From: Streptomyces sp. DvalAA-43 | Lineage (GTDB): Bacteria; Actinomycetota; Actinomycetes; Streptomycetales; Streptomycetaceae | Length of the DNA stretch: 64,000 nucleotides | NCBI RefSeq assembly: GCF_900091725.1 | Contig: NZ_FMBW01000031.1 | Location: 1 to 64,000 of the forward strand | Reading direction: 5' to 3' | Part shown: in pieces, positions 41,017 through 50,380 of the stretch | How the letters are laid out: each line of letters begins with the position of its first letter | How positions within the stretch are numbered: position 1 is the stretch's first letter | Notes under the pieces: generated by a model | Seen by the model: the letters and a program-made list of their open reading frames with translations, nothing else | Databases searched by the model: none | Told to the model about the DNA's origin: nothing | Made by a program: the position numbers and the translations under genes

Positions 41017-41925
41017 ATGGTGGTGCGGCAGCACAGGTCCGGAAGCGGGGTGCGCGCTGTCTGCGCCCTCGCCGTGGTGGGCGTGATGGCGACGGCCGCC
41101 GGATGCTCGGGCGGTGGTGGCGGTGGCAGTGCCGTGGCCGACGGGCAGGGCGGGGCCGAGGCCCTCGACACGGTCCACCGCGCGGCCGCGGTGCTCGCGG
41201 GGACGGCGAGCGGGACCGGGACGACGGCCGTGGCCGGGGTCGGCCCCGCGACCGGGGCCACCGCCGGGACCGCCGAGGTGCGTACGGCGATGGAGACGGC
41301 GGCGGGCGGCACGCGGGTGACCATCAGGGGCCGGGGCTCGTACGACTTCCGCAGCGGCAGGGGCCGGCTCACGGTCGTACTGCCCAAGGACGCCGCCGGT
41401 GAGGACGAGCACCGTCCCATCACCGAACTGCTGGCCCCGGGCGCGCTCTACATGAGGAACCGGGGCGCCGGGGTGCCCGCAGACAAATGGGTCAGGGTCG
41501 ACACGACGACGCTGGCGGACGGCAACCTCGTCACCGGCGGGGTGACCGATCCGATGGCCGCCGCCGAGCTGCTGCGCGGGGCGCGTCGGGTGACGTACGT
41601 GGGGAGGACCGTGCTCGCCGGGATCCCGGTGCGGCACTACCGGGGGACGGCGGAGATCGGGCTCGCCGCGCGCGGGGCCGGGCCCGGCTCGCGCGGGGCG
41701 CTGGCCGCGGCGGCGAAAGGGTTCCGCACGGACACGGTGCCGTTCGACGCGTACCTCGACGACCAGGGGCGGCTGCGCAAGGTGCGCCACCGGTTCAGCT
41801 TCGCCAACGAGGGGCCGCCGGTGGAGGTGGTGTCGACCACCCTGCTGTTCGGGTTCGGGGCGCCGGTCTCCGTACGGCTGCCGGACGGCCGGGACATCTA
41901 CACGGGGCGGATCCGGCAGCGGTAG
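41017..41925 (+). CDS. LppX/LprG-like lipoprotein
   Basis: This protein of about 302 residues has a lipobox MATAAGC with the Cys near residue 30, then a Gly/Ala/Thr-rich linker. A beta-rich domain follows (DFRSGRGRLTVVLP, GALYMRNRG, GIPVRHYRGTAEIG, VPFDAYLDDQGRLRKVRHRF). This resembles LppX/LprG-type lipid-binding lipoproteins of actinobacteria. An in-frame ATG at 40972 is an alternative start. It stands alone between the oxidoreductase and the CsoR region. Confidence 0.82.
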   Translation: MVVRQHRSGSGVRAVCALAVVGVMATAAGCSGGGGGGSAVADGQGGAEALDTVHRAAAVLAGTASGTGTTAVAGVGPATGATAGTAEVRTAMETAAGGTRVTIRGRGSYDFRSGRGRLTVVLPKDAAGEDEHRPITELLAPGALYMRNRGAGVPADKWVRVDTTTLADGNLVTGGVTDPMAAAELLRGARRVTYVGRTVLAGIPVRHYRGTAEIGLAARGAGPGSRGALAAAAKGFRTDTVPFDAYLDDQGRLRKVRHRFSFANEGPPVEVVSTTLLFGFGAPVSVRLPDGRDIYTGRIRQR

Positions 41926-42053
41926 CCGAGGGCGGACAGGTGCGGATGCGGGCGGTGGGATAGGCATGCCGGCCGTGACGAAATGGTCCGTCCGTGCCAT
42001 GCGCGGCGTGTGGTCCGCTCCCTACGCTAGGAAGCCGGCGACGGCAGTGAGAG

Positions 42054-42245
42054 GTGAGTGACGTGGTGACGCTCAGCGTGCGGACCGTATCCGACCATGT
42101 GGCCCTCGCCGAGATCGAGCTCTGCGGTGAGCTGATGATCGCCGCGTCGGCCGCGATCGGGGAACGGCTCAGCGCGGACCGTATCGACGAGGTGCTCGAC
42201 GTCCGGGAGACCACCGTCCCCCGGCAGGGCGACCACCGGGGGTGA
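42054..42245 (+). CDS. Small hypothetical protein
   Basis: This 63-residue frame starts at a GTG preceded by gagagg and reads SDVVTLSVRTVSDHVALAEI with an Ala-rich helical tail. It is compact and acidic, with no known domain. Its position between a lipoprotein and the convergent CsoR gene gives no functional hint. Confidence 0.5.
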   Translation: MSDVVTLSVRTVSDHVALAEIELCGELMIAASAAIGERLSADRIDEVLDVRETTVPRQGDHRG

Positions 42246-42275
42246 GCGCGGCCCCGCGCCCGAGGACCCCCGCCA

Positions 42276-42626
42276 TCAGGTGCGGAGCAGCCGGGCGATC
42301 GCCTTCGTCGCTTCCTCGACCTTGGCGTCGATCTCCTCGCCGCCCTTGACCGCCGCGTCCGCGACGCAGTGCCGCAGGTGCTCCTCCAGGAGCTGGAGGG
42401 CGAAGGACTGGAGCGCCTTCGTGGATGCCGAGACCTGGGTCAGTATGTCGATGCAGTAGACGTCCTCGTCGACCATGCGCTGGAGGCCGCGGATCTGGCC
42501 CTCGATCCGGCGCAGCCGCTTGAGGTGCTCGGCCTTCTGGTGGTGATAACCGTGTATGCCACGGTCATGGTCGGTGACGGTGGATTCCGTCTCCGTGGTC
42601 GTCCCGGCCGTCTCGGTGGTGGTCAT
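42276..42626 (-). CDS. csoR: CsoR-like metal-sensitive repressor
   Basis: This 116-residue protein has the CsoR/RcnR helical core: LKRLRRIEGQIRGLQRMVDEDV. Metal-binding residues are Cys in VYCIDIL, then His and Cys in EEHLRHCV, the Cu(I)-type Cys-His-Cys set. An N-terminal Thr/Glu extension of about 25 residues is extra. The ATG start is preceded by gggagg. An inverted-repeat operator lies about 35 bp upstream of its start, so autorepression is likely. No copper ATPase or chaperone is encoded beside it in this window, so other targets must lie elsewhere. Confidence 0.88.
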   Translation of the reverse strand: MTTTETAGTTTETESTVTDHDRGIHGYHHQKAEHLKRLRRIEGQIRGLQRMVDEDVYCIDILTQVSASTKALQSFALQLLEEHLRHCVADAAVKGGEEIDAKVEEATKAIARLLRT

Positions 42627-42660
42627 TACTGCCTCCCGTTTTCCCTTTACCCTGCCGTTT

Positions 42661-42681
42661 ATATACCCCTGGTGGGTATAT
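42661..42681. promoter_or_regulatory. CsoR-type operator
   Basis: Arms atataccc and gggtatat are separated by ctggt, giving a G/C-tract-with-TA-ends palindrome as known for CsoR sites. It is 35 bp upstream of the csoR-like start and is most likely the autoregulatory site. Confidence 0.7.
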
Positions 42682-42826
42682 CCTAACGAATTCAGCTGAA
42701 ACGTGACCGGGGGCCCGTGCTGATCACAGTGCCTGATGCGCGACACTGAAGAACGCCGGTTAGCCGTGGCCGGATGATGCGCCTAGCATCAGCCTGACCG
42801 AATCCAAAGCACCCCGAGGACCCCAC

Positions 42827-43447
42827 GTGCGCTTTCGTCTGACCCCCAGGGAGACGAGCTTCTACGACATGTTCTCCGCATCCGCGGACAACATCGTCAC
42901 GGGCTCGAAACTCCTGATGGAACTGCTCGGGGCGGACTCTGCCTCCCGAGTCGAGATCGCGGAGCGCATGCGGGCAGCGGAGCACGCGGGGGACGATGCC
43001 ACCCACGCGATCTTCCACCAGCTGAACTCCTCTTTCATTACGCCGTTCGACCGCGAGGACATTTACAACCTCGCGTCGTCGCTCGACGACATCATGGACT
43101 TCATGGAGGAGGCCGTCGACCTGGTCGTCCTGTATCAGGTCGAGGAACTCCCCAACGGCATTGCCCAGCAGATCGAGGTGCTGGCCCGTGCGGCCGAACT
43201 GACCGCCGAGGCGATGCCCGGTCTGCGGACGATGGACAATCTCACCGAGTACTGGATCGAGGTCAACCGCCTGGAGAACCAGGCCGACCAGATCCACCGC
43301 AAACTGCTCGCTCATCTCTTCAACGGCAAGTACGACGCCATAGAGGTGCTGAAGCTCAAGCAGATCGTGGACGTGCTGGAAGAGGCGGCCGACGCGTTCG
43401 AGCACGTCGCCAACACGGTGGAGACCATCGCGGTCAAGGAGTCCTGA
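42827..43447 (+). CDS. DUF47 phosphate-transport accessory protein
   Basis: This 206-residue helical protein of the PhoU-like DUF47 family has the blocks FYDMFSASADNIV, DREDIYNLASSLDDIMDFME and VEELPNGIAQQI. It is encoded 5 bp before pit, the usual arrangement, and is thought to modulate the Pit transporter. The GTG start is at 42827. Confidence 0.92.
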   Translation: MRFRLTPRETSFYDMFSASADNIVTGSKLLMELLGADSASRVEIAERMRAAEHAGDDATHAIFHQLNSSFITPFDREDIYNLASSLDDIMDFMEEAVDLVVLYQVEELPNGIAQQIEVLARAAELTAEAMPGLRTMDNLTEYWIEVNRLENQADQIHRKLLAHLFNGKYDAIEVLKLKQIVDVLEEAADAFEHVANTVETIAVKES

Positions 43448-43452
43448 ACCAC

Positions 43453-44451
43453 GTGGACACCTTTGCGCTGATCGTGACCATCGGGGTCGCGCTCGGCTTC
43501 ACGTATACGAACGGCTTCCACGACTCGGCGAACGCCATCGCCACGTCCGTCTCCACCCGTGCGCTCACCCCGCGCGCCGCGCTGGCGATGGCCGCGGTGA
43601 TGAACCTGGCCGGGGCGTTCCTGGGCAGCGGTGTCGCCAAGACCGTCAGCGAGGGCCTGATCGCGACGCCCGAGGGGCACAAGGGGATGGGAATCCTCTT
43701 CGCCGCGCTCGTCGGCGCGATCATCTGGAACCTCGTCACCTGGTACTTCGGGCTGCCGTCCTCGTCCTCGCACGCCCTGTTCGGCGGCATGGTCGGCGCG
43801 GCGCTGGCCGGCGGGACGATGGTGCACTGGGACGGGGTGCTCGACAAGGTCGTCATCCCGATGTTCGTCTCCCCGGTCATCGGTCTGGTCGTCGGCTATC
43901 TGGTGATGGTCGCGATCATGTGGATGTTCCGGAAGTCCAACCCGCACAAGGCCAAGCGCGGCTTCCGGATCGCCCAGACGGTCTCGGCCGCGGGCATGGC
44001 GCTCGGTCACGGTCTGCAGGACGCGCAGAAGACCATGGGCATCGTGGTGATGGCGCTGGTCATCGCCGATGTCGAGAGCCCGAGCGACCCGATCCCGGTC
44101 TGGGTGAAGCTGGTCTGCGCGCTGATGCTCTCGCTGGGTACGTACGCGGGCGGCTGGCGCATCATGCGGACGCTCGGCCGGAAGATCATCGAGCTGGACC
44201 CGCCGCAGGGGTTCGCCGCGGAGACGACCGGTGCGTCGATCATGTTCGGCTCGGCGTTCCTGTTCCACGCGCCGATCTCCACGACGCACGTGATCACCTC
44301 CGCCATCATGGGTGTGGGCGCCACGAAGCGGGTGAACGCCGTGCGCTGGGGTGTCGCCAAGAACATCATCCTGGGCTGGTTCATCACGATGCCGGCCGCG
44401 GCACTGGTCGCCGCCGCGAGCTACGGAGTCGTGGTCCTGCTCTTCGGCTGA
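43453..44451 (+). CDS. pit: Low-affinity inorganic phosphate transporter Pit
   Basis: This 332-residue membrane protein has the PiT signature GFTYTNGFHDSANAIATSVST and the second conserved block HGLQDAQKTMGIVVMA. About ten transmembrane helices are predicted. It takes up metal-phosphate by a proton-coupled mechanism. It corresponds by order to the S. coelicolor pitH1 locus, which I recall as SCO4138. It is convergent with pstB across a 123-bp gap containing a strong hairpin. Confidence 0.93.
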   Translation: MDTFALIVTIGVALGFTYTNGFHDSANAIATSVSTRALTPRAALAMAAVMNLAGAFLGSGVAKTVSEGLIATPEGHKGMGILFAALVGAIIWNLVTWYFGLPSSSSHALFGGMVGAALAGGTMVHWDGVLDKVVIPMFVSPVIGLVVGYLVMVAIMWMFRKSNPHKAKRGFRIAQTVSAAGMALGHGLQDAQKTMGIVVMALVIADVESPSDPIPVWVKLVCALMLSLGTYAGGWRIMRTLGRKIIELDPPQGFAAETTGASIMFGSAFLFHAPISTTHVITSAIMGVGATKRVNAVRWGVAKNIILGWFITMPAAALVAAASYGVVVLLFG

Positions 44452-44482
44452 CCGCCGGCCGTGATCACGGCGGTACGGAAAC

Positions 44483-44524
44483 GGGGCCGCCCCCACTCCC
44501 TCTGCGGGGAGCGGGGGCGGCCCC
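44483..44524. terminator. Bidirectional terminator between pit and pstB
   Basis: The 18-nt arms pair with a single mismatch: 44483-44500 (ggggccgcccccactccc) and 44507-44524, with loop tctgcg. It sits between converging genes and probably ends both transcripts. Confidence 0.8.
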
Positions 44525-44574
44525 TTCGCCTTGTGGTGGCACCGCCATGCAGCACCTCAAGGCCGTCTGGGGTT

Positions 44575-45351
44575 CTATCCGAAGCGTCCCGAGATGTAGT
44601 CCTCGGTGGCCTGGACGGACGGGTTGGAGAAGATGCGTTCCGTCTCGTCGATCTCGATGAGCTTGCCGGGCTTGCCGACCGCCGCGAGGTTGAAGAACGC
44701 CGTGCGGTCGGAGACCCGGGCCGCCTGCTGCATGTTGTGCGTCACGATGACGATCGTGAAGCGCTCCTTCAGCTCGCCGATCAGGTCCTCGATGGCGAGG
44801 GTGGAGATCGGGTCCAGGGCGGAGCACGGCTCGTCCATCAGCAGGACGTCCGGCTCGACCGCGATCGCGCGGGCGATGCACAGGCGCTGCTGCTGACCGC
44901 CGGAGAGACCGGAGCCGGGCTTGTTCAGCCGGTCCTTGACCTCGTTCCAGAGGTTGGCGCCGCGCAGGGACTTCTCGACGATGTCGGGCAGCTGGCTCTT
45001 CTTGTACGAGCCGTTCAGCTTGAGGCCCGCGGCGACGTTGTCGAAGATCGACATGGTCGGGAACGGGTTCGGGCGCTGGAAGACCATGCCGACCGTGCGG
45101 CGCACGGTGACCGGGTCGACGTTGGCCCCGTACAGGTTCTCGTCGTCCAGCAGCACCTTGCCCTCGACGCGGCCACCGGGGGTGACCTCGTGCATGCGGT
45201 TCAGGGTGCGCAGGAAGGTGGACTTTCCGCAGCCGGACGGGCCGATGAAGGCGGTCACGGAGCGGGGCTCCACGGTCATCGAGATGTCCTCGATGGCGAG
45301 GTGGGAGCCGTAGTAGGCGGACAGGCCGCTGACGTCGATGCGCTTGGCCAT
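44575..45351 (-). CDS. pstB: Phosphate ABC transporter ATPase PstB
   Basis: This 258-residue ATPase has Walker [10 protein letters not shown] (followed by FLRTLNRM), signature [15 protein letters not shown], Walker [14 protein letters not shown] and switch His [12 protein letters not shown]. The ATG at 45349-45351 gives [15 protein letters not shown], the usual N-terminus. A GTG 9 nt upstream is possible. It is the last gene of pstS-pstC-pstA-pstB, 28 bp after pstA. Confidence 0.95.
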   Translation of the reverse strand: MAKRIDVSGLSAYYGSHLAIEDISMTVEPRSVTAFIGPSGCGKSTFLRTLNRMHEVTPGGRVEGKVLLDDENLYGANVDPVTVRRTVGMVFQRPNPFPTMSIFDNVAAGLKLNGSYKKSQLPDIVEKSLRGANLWNEVKDRLNKPGSGLSGGQQQRLCIARAIAVEPDVLLMDEPCSALDPISTLAIEDLIGELKERFTIVIVTHNMQQAARVSDRTAFFNLAAVGKPGKLIEIDETERIFSNPSVQATEDYISGRFG

Positions 45352-45379
45352 CTGAATCACTGCTTCTTTCGTGCCGCGG

Positions 45380-46465
45380 TCAGCGGCCGGTCTTCGGGGC
45401 CTTCCAGCGGGCGATGCCGCGGGCCACCAGGTTGAGGATCATGACGAAGGCGATCAGGACCAGCGCTGCGGCCCAGGCACGGTCGTACGACTGGTCGGTG
45501 CCGACCTTGTACTGCTCCCAGATGTAGAAGGGGAGCGAGGACTGTGCACCCTGGAACGGGTTGGCGTTGATCAGCTGGCTGCCGAAGACCAGCAGCATGA
45601 TCGGCGCGGTCTCACCGGCGATACGGGCGATCGCGAGCATCACACCGGTGGTGATGCCGCCGATCGCGGTCGGCAGGACCACCTTCAGGATGGTGCGCCA
45701 CTTCGGGACGCCGAGGGCGAGCGATGCCTCGCGGAGCTCGTTCGGGACGAGCTTGAGCATCTCCTCGGTGGAGCGGACCACGACCGGGATCATCAGGATC
45801 GTGAGCGCCAGGGCACCCATCAGACCGGACGGCTGGGTCTTGGTCATCAGCATGATCGACAGGATGAAGAGACCGGCGACGATGGACGGGATACCCGTCA
45901 TGACGTCGACGAAGAAGGTCACGGCCTTGGCCAGGGCGCCCTTGCCGTACTCCACCAGGTAGACGGCGGTCAGCATGCCGATCGGGGCGGAGATCAGGGT
46001 GGCGATGCCGACCTGCTCCAGCGTGCCGATCAGTGCGTGGTAGACCCCGCCGGTCGGCTCGGAGCCGAGCACGCCGGCCATCGAGTGGGTCAGGAAGTAC
46101 CCGTCCAGGCGCTCCGCGCCGTGGCTGACCGTCGTCCACAGCAGTGAGGCGAGCGGCACCACGGCCAGCAGGAAGCAGACCCAGACGACGCTGGTGGCGA
46201 GCCGGTCCTTGGCCTGGCGGCGGTTCTCGACGACCGAGGTCGCGATGTACGAGATGACGAGGAAGAGGAGGGCGGAGACCAGCCCCCACTGGGTGCGGCT
46301 CTGCCAGCCCGCCGCGATGCCGGTGCCCACGCCCAGGGCGATCGCGACGGCCGCGAAGGCGAGAGGGGCCCAGCGGGGGAGTGCCCGGCTGCTCAGGCTG
46401 CTCGGGCGCGCGGACGCCGTCGCGGCGGGGCGCTCCTGTATGCCGGTGTTGGCTGCCTGGCTCAT
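45380..46465 (-). CDS. pstA: Phosphate ABC transporter permease PstA
   Basis: This 361-residue permease has about six to seven transmembrane helices and the binding-protein-dependent EAA-loop ([20 protein letters not shown]). Its ATG overlaps the pstC stop by 4 nt. It forms the channel with PstC. The N-terminus has a Thr/Ala/Arg-rich extension of about 35 residues. Confidence 0.94.
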   Translation of the reverse strand: MSQAANTGIQERPAATASARPSSLSSRALPRWAPLAFAAVAIALGVGTGIAAGWQSRTQWGLVSALLFLVISYIATSVVENRRQAKDRLATSVVWVCFLLAVVPLASLLWTTVSHGAERLDGYFLTHSMAGVLGSEPTGGVYHALIGTLEQVGIATLISAPIGMLTAVYLVEYGKGALAKAVTFFVDVMTGIPSIVAGLFILSIMLMTKTQPSGLMGALALTILMIPVVVRSTEEMLKLVPNELREASLALGVPKWRTILKVVLPTAIGGITTGVMLAIARIAGETAPIMLLVFGSQLINANPFQGAQSSLPFYIWEQYKVGTDQSYDRAWAAALVLIAFVMILNLVARGIARWKAPKTGR

Positions 46466-47457
46466 GCGTTGGCCCCCGAGTATTCCTTGCGGCGGGCGAT
46501 GATCAGCCGGGCCGCGCCGTTGACCAGCAGGGTGAGGACGAAGAGCACGAGGCCCGAGGCGATCAGGGCGTCACGCCCGTACTCGTTGGCCTCGTCGAAC
46601 TTCGCGGCGATGTTCTGGGCGAAGGTGCCGCCGCCCGCGTTGAGCAGGTGCCCGGAGATGACGAAGCTCGGCGACAGGACCGTGGCGACGGCCATCGTCT
46701 CGCCGAGCGCGCGGCCCAGGCCCAGCATCGAGGCGGAGATCACGCCGGAGCGGCCGAAGGGGAGCACCGAGAGGCGGATGACCTCCCAGCGGGTGGCGCC
46801 CAGGGCGAGGGCGGCTTCCTCGTTCATCCTCGGGACCTGGAGGAAGACTTCGCGGCTGACACTGGTCACGATCGGCAGGATCATGATCGCGAGCAGGATG
46901 CCGACGGTGAAGAGCGAGCGGGCGACGCCGACCTCGGTCTTCTCGAAGATGTACGTCCAGCCGAAGAACTGGTCGAGCCAGAGGTTCGGGCCTTCGAGGT
47001 ACGGGACCAGGACGAGGGCGCCCCAGATGCCGTACACGATGCTCGGCACTGCGGCGAGCAGATCGACGACGTACGCGAGGGGCGCGGCCAGCTTGCGCGG
47101 CGCGTAGTGCGAGATGAACAGGGCGATGCCGACAGCGACCGGGACGGCGATGGCCATCGCGATGATCGAGCTGACGACCGTGCCGAAGAGGAGGACCGCG
47201 ATGCCGAAGACCGGCGGGTCGCCCGCCGGGTTCCAGTCGAAGGTGGTGAAGAAGTTGCCTTCGTCCTTGGAGACGGCGAGGGCGGCGCGGTAGGTCAGGA
47301 ACACGGCGATCGACGCCATGATCACGAGCAGCAGAATGCCCGAGCCCCTGGAGAGGCCCAGGAAGACCTTGTCGCCCACGCGCCCGGACGTGGTCCCGGC
47401 GCGCTGGCGCGCCACCGGCGCGGCCGGCGGCGTTTCTATCGGTGTGGTGGAAGCCAT
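46462..47457 (-). CDS. pstC: Phosphate ABC transporter permease PstC
   Basis: This 331-residue permease has about six helices and the EAA-loop MNEEAALALGATRWEVIRL. The ATG at 47455-47457 (MASTTPIETPP) is chosen over longer frames upstream that run into the pstS-pstC hairpin. It overlaps pstA by 4 nt. Confidence 0.93.
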   Translation of the reverse strand: MASTTPIETPPAAPVARQRAGTTSGRVGDKVFLGLSRGSGILLLVIMASIAVFLTYRAALAVSKDEGNFFTTFDWNPAGDPPVFGIAVLLFGTVVSSIIAMAIAVPVAVGIALFISHYAPRKLAAPLAYVVDLLAAVPSIVYGIWGALVLVPYLEGPNLWLDQFFGWTYIFEKTEVGVARSLFTVGILLAIMILPIVTSVSREVFLQVPRMNEEAALALGATRWEVIRLSVLPFGRSGVISASMLGLGRALGETMAVATVLSPSFVISGHLLNAGGGTFAQNIAAKFDEANEYGRDALIASGLVLFVLTLLVNGAARLIIARRKEYSGANA

Positions 47458-47522
47458 GGTCTTTCCGGTCTGTGTGGGGGAGCGGTCTGGCTCCCCTGGC
47501 GGCGGTGCACCGGATGGAGGGT

Positions 47523-47561
47523 GGCGGACCGGTCCGGAGGGGTGCACCGGACCGGTCCGCC
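47523..47561 (-). terminator. Stable hairpin between pstS and pstC
   Basis: Perfect 15-bp arms ggcggaccggtccgg and ccggaccggtccgcc flank a 9-nt loop. It lies 53 bp after the pstS stop and before pstC. It probably acts as a partial terminator or mRNA stabiliser so that the binding protein is made in excess over the permeases. Next to it (47563-47598) is a run of gttgctggtg-like units. Confidence 0.75.
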
Positions 47562-47613
47562 GGATGTTGCTGGTGTTGCTGAAGGTGTTGCTGGTGGGGC
47601 TTGCGCGTCCGGG

Positions 47614-48750
47614 TTACGAGAGGGAGGCGATGGTCTCGCGGACCTTGGCGTTGATCTCGGCCGGGATCGGCGCGTAGCCGGCCTCGGTGAGGAGCTTCTG
47701 GCCCTCGTCACCGGCGGTGTAGTTCAGGAAGGACTTGACCGTGGAGAGGGTCTCGGCCTTGTTGCCCTTGTCGCAGACGACCTCGTACGTCACCAGGACG
47801 ATCGGGTAGGCGCCCTCGGCCTTGGTCGTGTAGTCGAGGTCCAGCGCCAGGTCCTTGCCGGTGCCCTTGATCTTGGCGGCGGCGATGGCCTTGGAGGCGT
47901 TCTCCGAGGTGGCCTTGACCGGGGCGGCGCCACCGGTGTTGATGTCGACGGTGGAGATCGACTGCGAGGTGGCGTAGCTGAGCTCGAAGTAACCGATCGC
48001 GCCGTCGACCTGCTTCACCTGGGCGGCGACACCGGAGGAGCCGGACGCGGCCTGGCCACCGGGGGCCGGCCACTTCTTCTCGGCCTCGTACTTCCAGTCG
48101 CTCGGGGCGGCCGCGCCGAGGTACTTGCCGAGGTTCTGCGTGGTGCCGGAGTCCTCGGAGCGGTGGAAGGGCTGGATGGCCTTGTCCGGGAGCTTCGCGC
48201 CGGTGTTGAGCTTGGCGATCGCCTGGTCGTTCCACTTCTTGATCTTGCCGTCGAAGATCTTGGCGAGCGTGGGGGCGTCCAGCGTGAGGCTGTCGACACC
48301 CTCCAGGTGGAAGCCGATCGCGATCGGGCCGCCGACCATCGGGAGGTTGATGCCCTGGCCGCCCTTGCAGATCTTCTTCGAGTCGGCGACCTCTTCGGGC
48401 TTCAGCGCCGAGTCGGAACCGGCGAAGCCGACCGTGCCCTGGTTGAAGGCGACGATGCCCTCACCGGAGGAGGACGACTTGTAGTTGATCTCGACGCCCT
48501 TGCAGCCGGCCATGTAGTTCTTGGCCCAGAGGTCCATGGCGTTCTTCTGCGCGCTGGAGCCGGAGGCGGGCAGCTGACCCTTGGCGTCGTCGCACTTGAT
48601 GTTCGACGCGGCGGTCGTCTTCCCGCCGTTGCCACCGGTGGAGCCGCTGGTGTTGTCGTCCGAACCGCACGCCGTGAGGACCAGGGCGCCGGAGACGGCG
48701 AGGGCACCGAGCGCGGTGGCACGAAGCCGGTTCTTGCGCTGAAGCTTCAC
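47614..48750 (-). CDS. pstS: Phosphate-binding lipoprotein PstS
   Basis: This 378-residue protein has a lipoprotein signal with lipobox LTAC (Cys about residue 28) and then a Ser/Gly/Thr linker. The PstS fold follows (SGSSAQKNAMDLWAKNYMAG, GSDSALKPEE, HRSEDSGTTQNLGKYL). It captures phosphate and delivers it to PstC/PstA. The GTG start is at 48748-48750. A PHO box lies about 137 bp upstream, so expression should depend on PhoP under phosphate limitation. Confidence 0.95.
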   Translation of the reverse strand: MKLQRKNRLRATALGALAVSGALVLTACGSDDNTSGSTGGNGGKTTAASNIKCDDAKGQLPASGSSAQKNAMDLWAKNYMAGCKGVEINYKSSSSGEGIVAFNQGTVGFAGSDSALKPEEVADSKKICKGGQGINLPMVGGPIAIGFHLEGVDSLTLDAPTLAKIFDGKIKKWNDQAIAKLNTGAKLPDKAIQPFHRSEDSGTTQNLGKYLGAAAPSDWKYEAEKKWPAPGGQAASGSSGVAAQVKQVDGAIGYFELSYATSQSISTVDINTGGAAPVKATSENASKAIAAAKIKGTGKDLALDLDYTTKAEGAYPIVLVTYEVVCDKGNKAETLSTVKSFLNYTAGDEGQKLLTEAGYAPIPAEINAKVRETIASLS

Positions 48751-48886
48751 TTTTCGGGTGTTCCTTCCAGGAGCCGCCGAGGTCTTCTTCGTTCTACGAC
48801 GGCGTGCGATGTGATGGGTGCTCCGGCGTTTCGCCGTGCACCGTGTACTGCCGAAGTTAGGCAGATCAGGTGAAGCGGCCTACGGG

Positions 48887-48908
48887 AGGGAGTGAACGGA
48901 AGGTGAAC
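48887..48908 (-). promoter_or_regulatory. PHO box upstream of pstS
   Basis: On the minus strand two adjacent 11-nt units read gttcaccttcc and gttcactccct, matching the known PhoP direct-repeat unit (GTTCACC plus 4). A third, weaker unit, cttcacctgat, lies in the same 11-nt phase at 48865-48875, one unit further toward pstS. This is a strong prediction of direct PhoP activation. Confidence 0.85.
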
Positions 48909-48938
48909 CGTGCGGGGCGGCGCGGTTCTTTCGCTCGC

Positions 48939-49385
48939 TCAGGTGTTCGACAGTAGGGCGAGTGCGGCGTCCAGGAGCTCCCGGTCGCGGTCCTGGGTGA
49001 GGCGGGTACGGGCCTCCGCCGGGGCGAGCCAGCTCACCCGGTCGACCTCGGCGTTGGGCACGAAGGTGCCGCCGGTCGCCTCGGCCGTCCAGTAGGCGAC
49101 CTCCTTGGGGCGGCCGTTCGCGCGGTAGCGGACCGTGGGGAGCGGGGCGCCCGGGGCGCAGTGGTGGCCGGTCTCCTCCAGGACCTCGCGCCGGGCGGCG
49201 TCCAGCGGCGGCTCGCCGCGCTTCAGCTTGCCCTTGGGGTACGACCAGTCGTCGTACCGGGGCCGGTGGACCAGACAGAACTCCAGCCCGCCGGACGGCG
49301 GGCGGCGCCACAGCACGCACCCCGCGGCGAGCACCGGCCCGGTCACGGCGCGCTTGGCGCCACGGGCGCCCACCGTTCCGCTCAT
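48939..49385 (-). CDS. NUDIX hydrolase (MutT-like)
   Basis: This 148-residue protein has the Nudix box GKLKRGEPPLDAARREVLEE followed by TG, and PKGKLKRG. It hydrolyses a nucleoside diphosphate derivative or possibly diadenosine or polyphosphate-type substrates. It overlaps the CHAD gene by 4 nt and follows ppk, which suggests a link to polyphosphate or nucleotide turnover. Confidence 0.9.
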   Translation of the reverse strand: MSGTVGARGAKRAVTGPVLAAGCVLWRRPPSGGLEFCLVHRPRYDDWSYPKGKLKRGEPPLDAARREVLEETGHHCAPGAPLPTVRYRANGRPKEVAYWTAEATGGTFVPNAEVDRVSWLAPAEARTRLTQDRDRELLDAALALLSNT

Positions 49386-50380
49386 GGCGCGCTCACGGCC
49401 GCGGTGGCGTACGGCCAGCTCGCCCGGAACACGCCGCGGGCCGCCTCCACCTCGTGGCGCTGGTCGGCGTGGAGCACCCCCAGCGCGTACGCGGTCGCGG
49501 GCGCGATGCGGGGCGTACGGGCCGCCGACGCCGCCGCGGCGGCCGCCTCCGAGGCGTCCCGGTGCAGATCGAGCGCGCGCCCCGGCGCGGCCAGGACCGG
49601 ATCGGAGTCGCCGCGCACCACCTCATGGGCGTACCGGTGCAGCCGCAGCAGCAGTCGGGTCCGGTGCCAGGGCGCGTCCTGCGCCTCGTTGTACGGCTCG
49701 GCCGCCCGGCCGGACGGGAGCGCCGCCACCGCGCCGAGCAGGTGCTGTTCGGCCCGGTCGGAGGGCCCGTGCAGCATCTCCTCGGCCGGGGCCGCGGCGG
49801 CCCCGGCGAGCGGGACCTCCGAGGCCAGCAGCGCGACGGCGTCGGCCACCGCGTGGAAGCGGGAGGAGCCGAGCGCCTGGAGCGCCGCGGAGTGGGCGCG
49901 GGTCCGGGCGAGGGTGAGCTGCCGTTCGAGGAGGGCTCCGGCGCGGGCCGCGCCGACGCCGAGGACGGCGCGCTCCTTGTCGGCGGTGCTCCCGGAGCCG
50001 GACCCGTCGCGGGCGGTGGGCAGCGAGGTGCCGGACAGGGTGTGCAGCGCTTCGAGGAGCCGGTTCAGCCGGGTCGCGTAGGCGTGTTCCCGGGCCAGGG
50101 TGCCCGAGAGCCAGGCCAGTTCGGTGCGGAGCTGCTCGGCCCAGGCGGCGTCCAGCGCCGCCCGGAAGGTGTGCAGCGTGCCGCCGATCCGGCGCGCGGA
50201 GCGGCGCAGCGCGGCGGCGGCCTCCTCGGCCCCGTGGCTCCCGGCGTCCGTGGGGGCGCTGTTCTCGCGGTGCAGGCGCAGGCTGCGGAGGAATTCGGCG
50301 GCCTGTTCCTGAAGGTAGGGCGCGAGGACCGCGCCCGCCGTAAGGTCCGCCTGCGTCGTCTGCTGGTCATGGCGTCGCAC
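49382..50380 (-). CDS. CHAD domain protein
   Basis: This helical protein of about 332 residues has conserved His/Arg/Lys sites of CHAD domains: [32 protein letters not shown] and [18 protein letters not shown] proteins bind polyphosphate. The GTG at 50378-50380 is preferred because cggagg lies just upstream. A TTG at 50401 is possible. It overlaps the ppk 3' end by 14 nt, so all three genes ppk-CHAD-NUDIX are linked. Confidence 0.85.
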   Translation of the reverse strand: MRRHDQQTTQADLTAGAVLAPYLQEQAAEFLRSLRLHRENSAPTDAGSHGAEEAAAALRRSARRIGGTLHTFRAALDAAWAEQLRTELAWLSGTLAREHAYATRLNRLLEALHTLSGTSLPTARDGSGSGSTADKERAVLGVGAARAGALLERQLTLARTRAHSAALQALGSSRFHAVADAVALLASEVPLAGAAAAPAEEMLHGPSDRAEQHLLGAVAALPSGRAAEPYNEAQDAPWHRTRLLLRLHRYAHEVVRGDSDPVLAAPGRALDLHRDASEAAAAAASAARTPRIAPATAYALGVLHADQRHEVEAARGVFRASWPYATAAVSAP

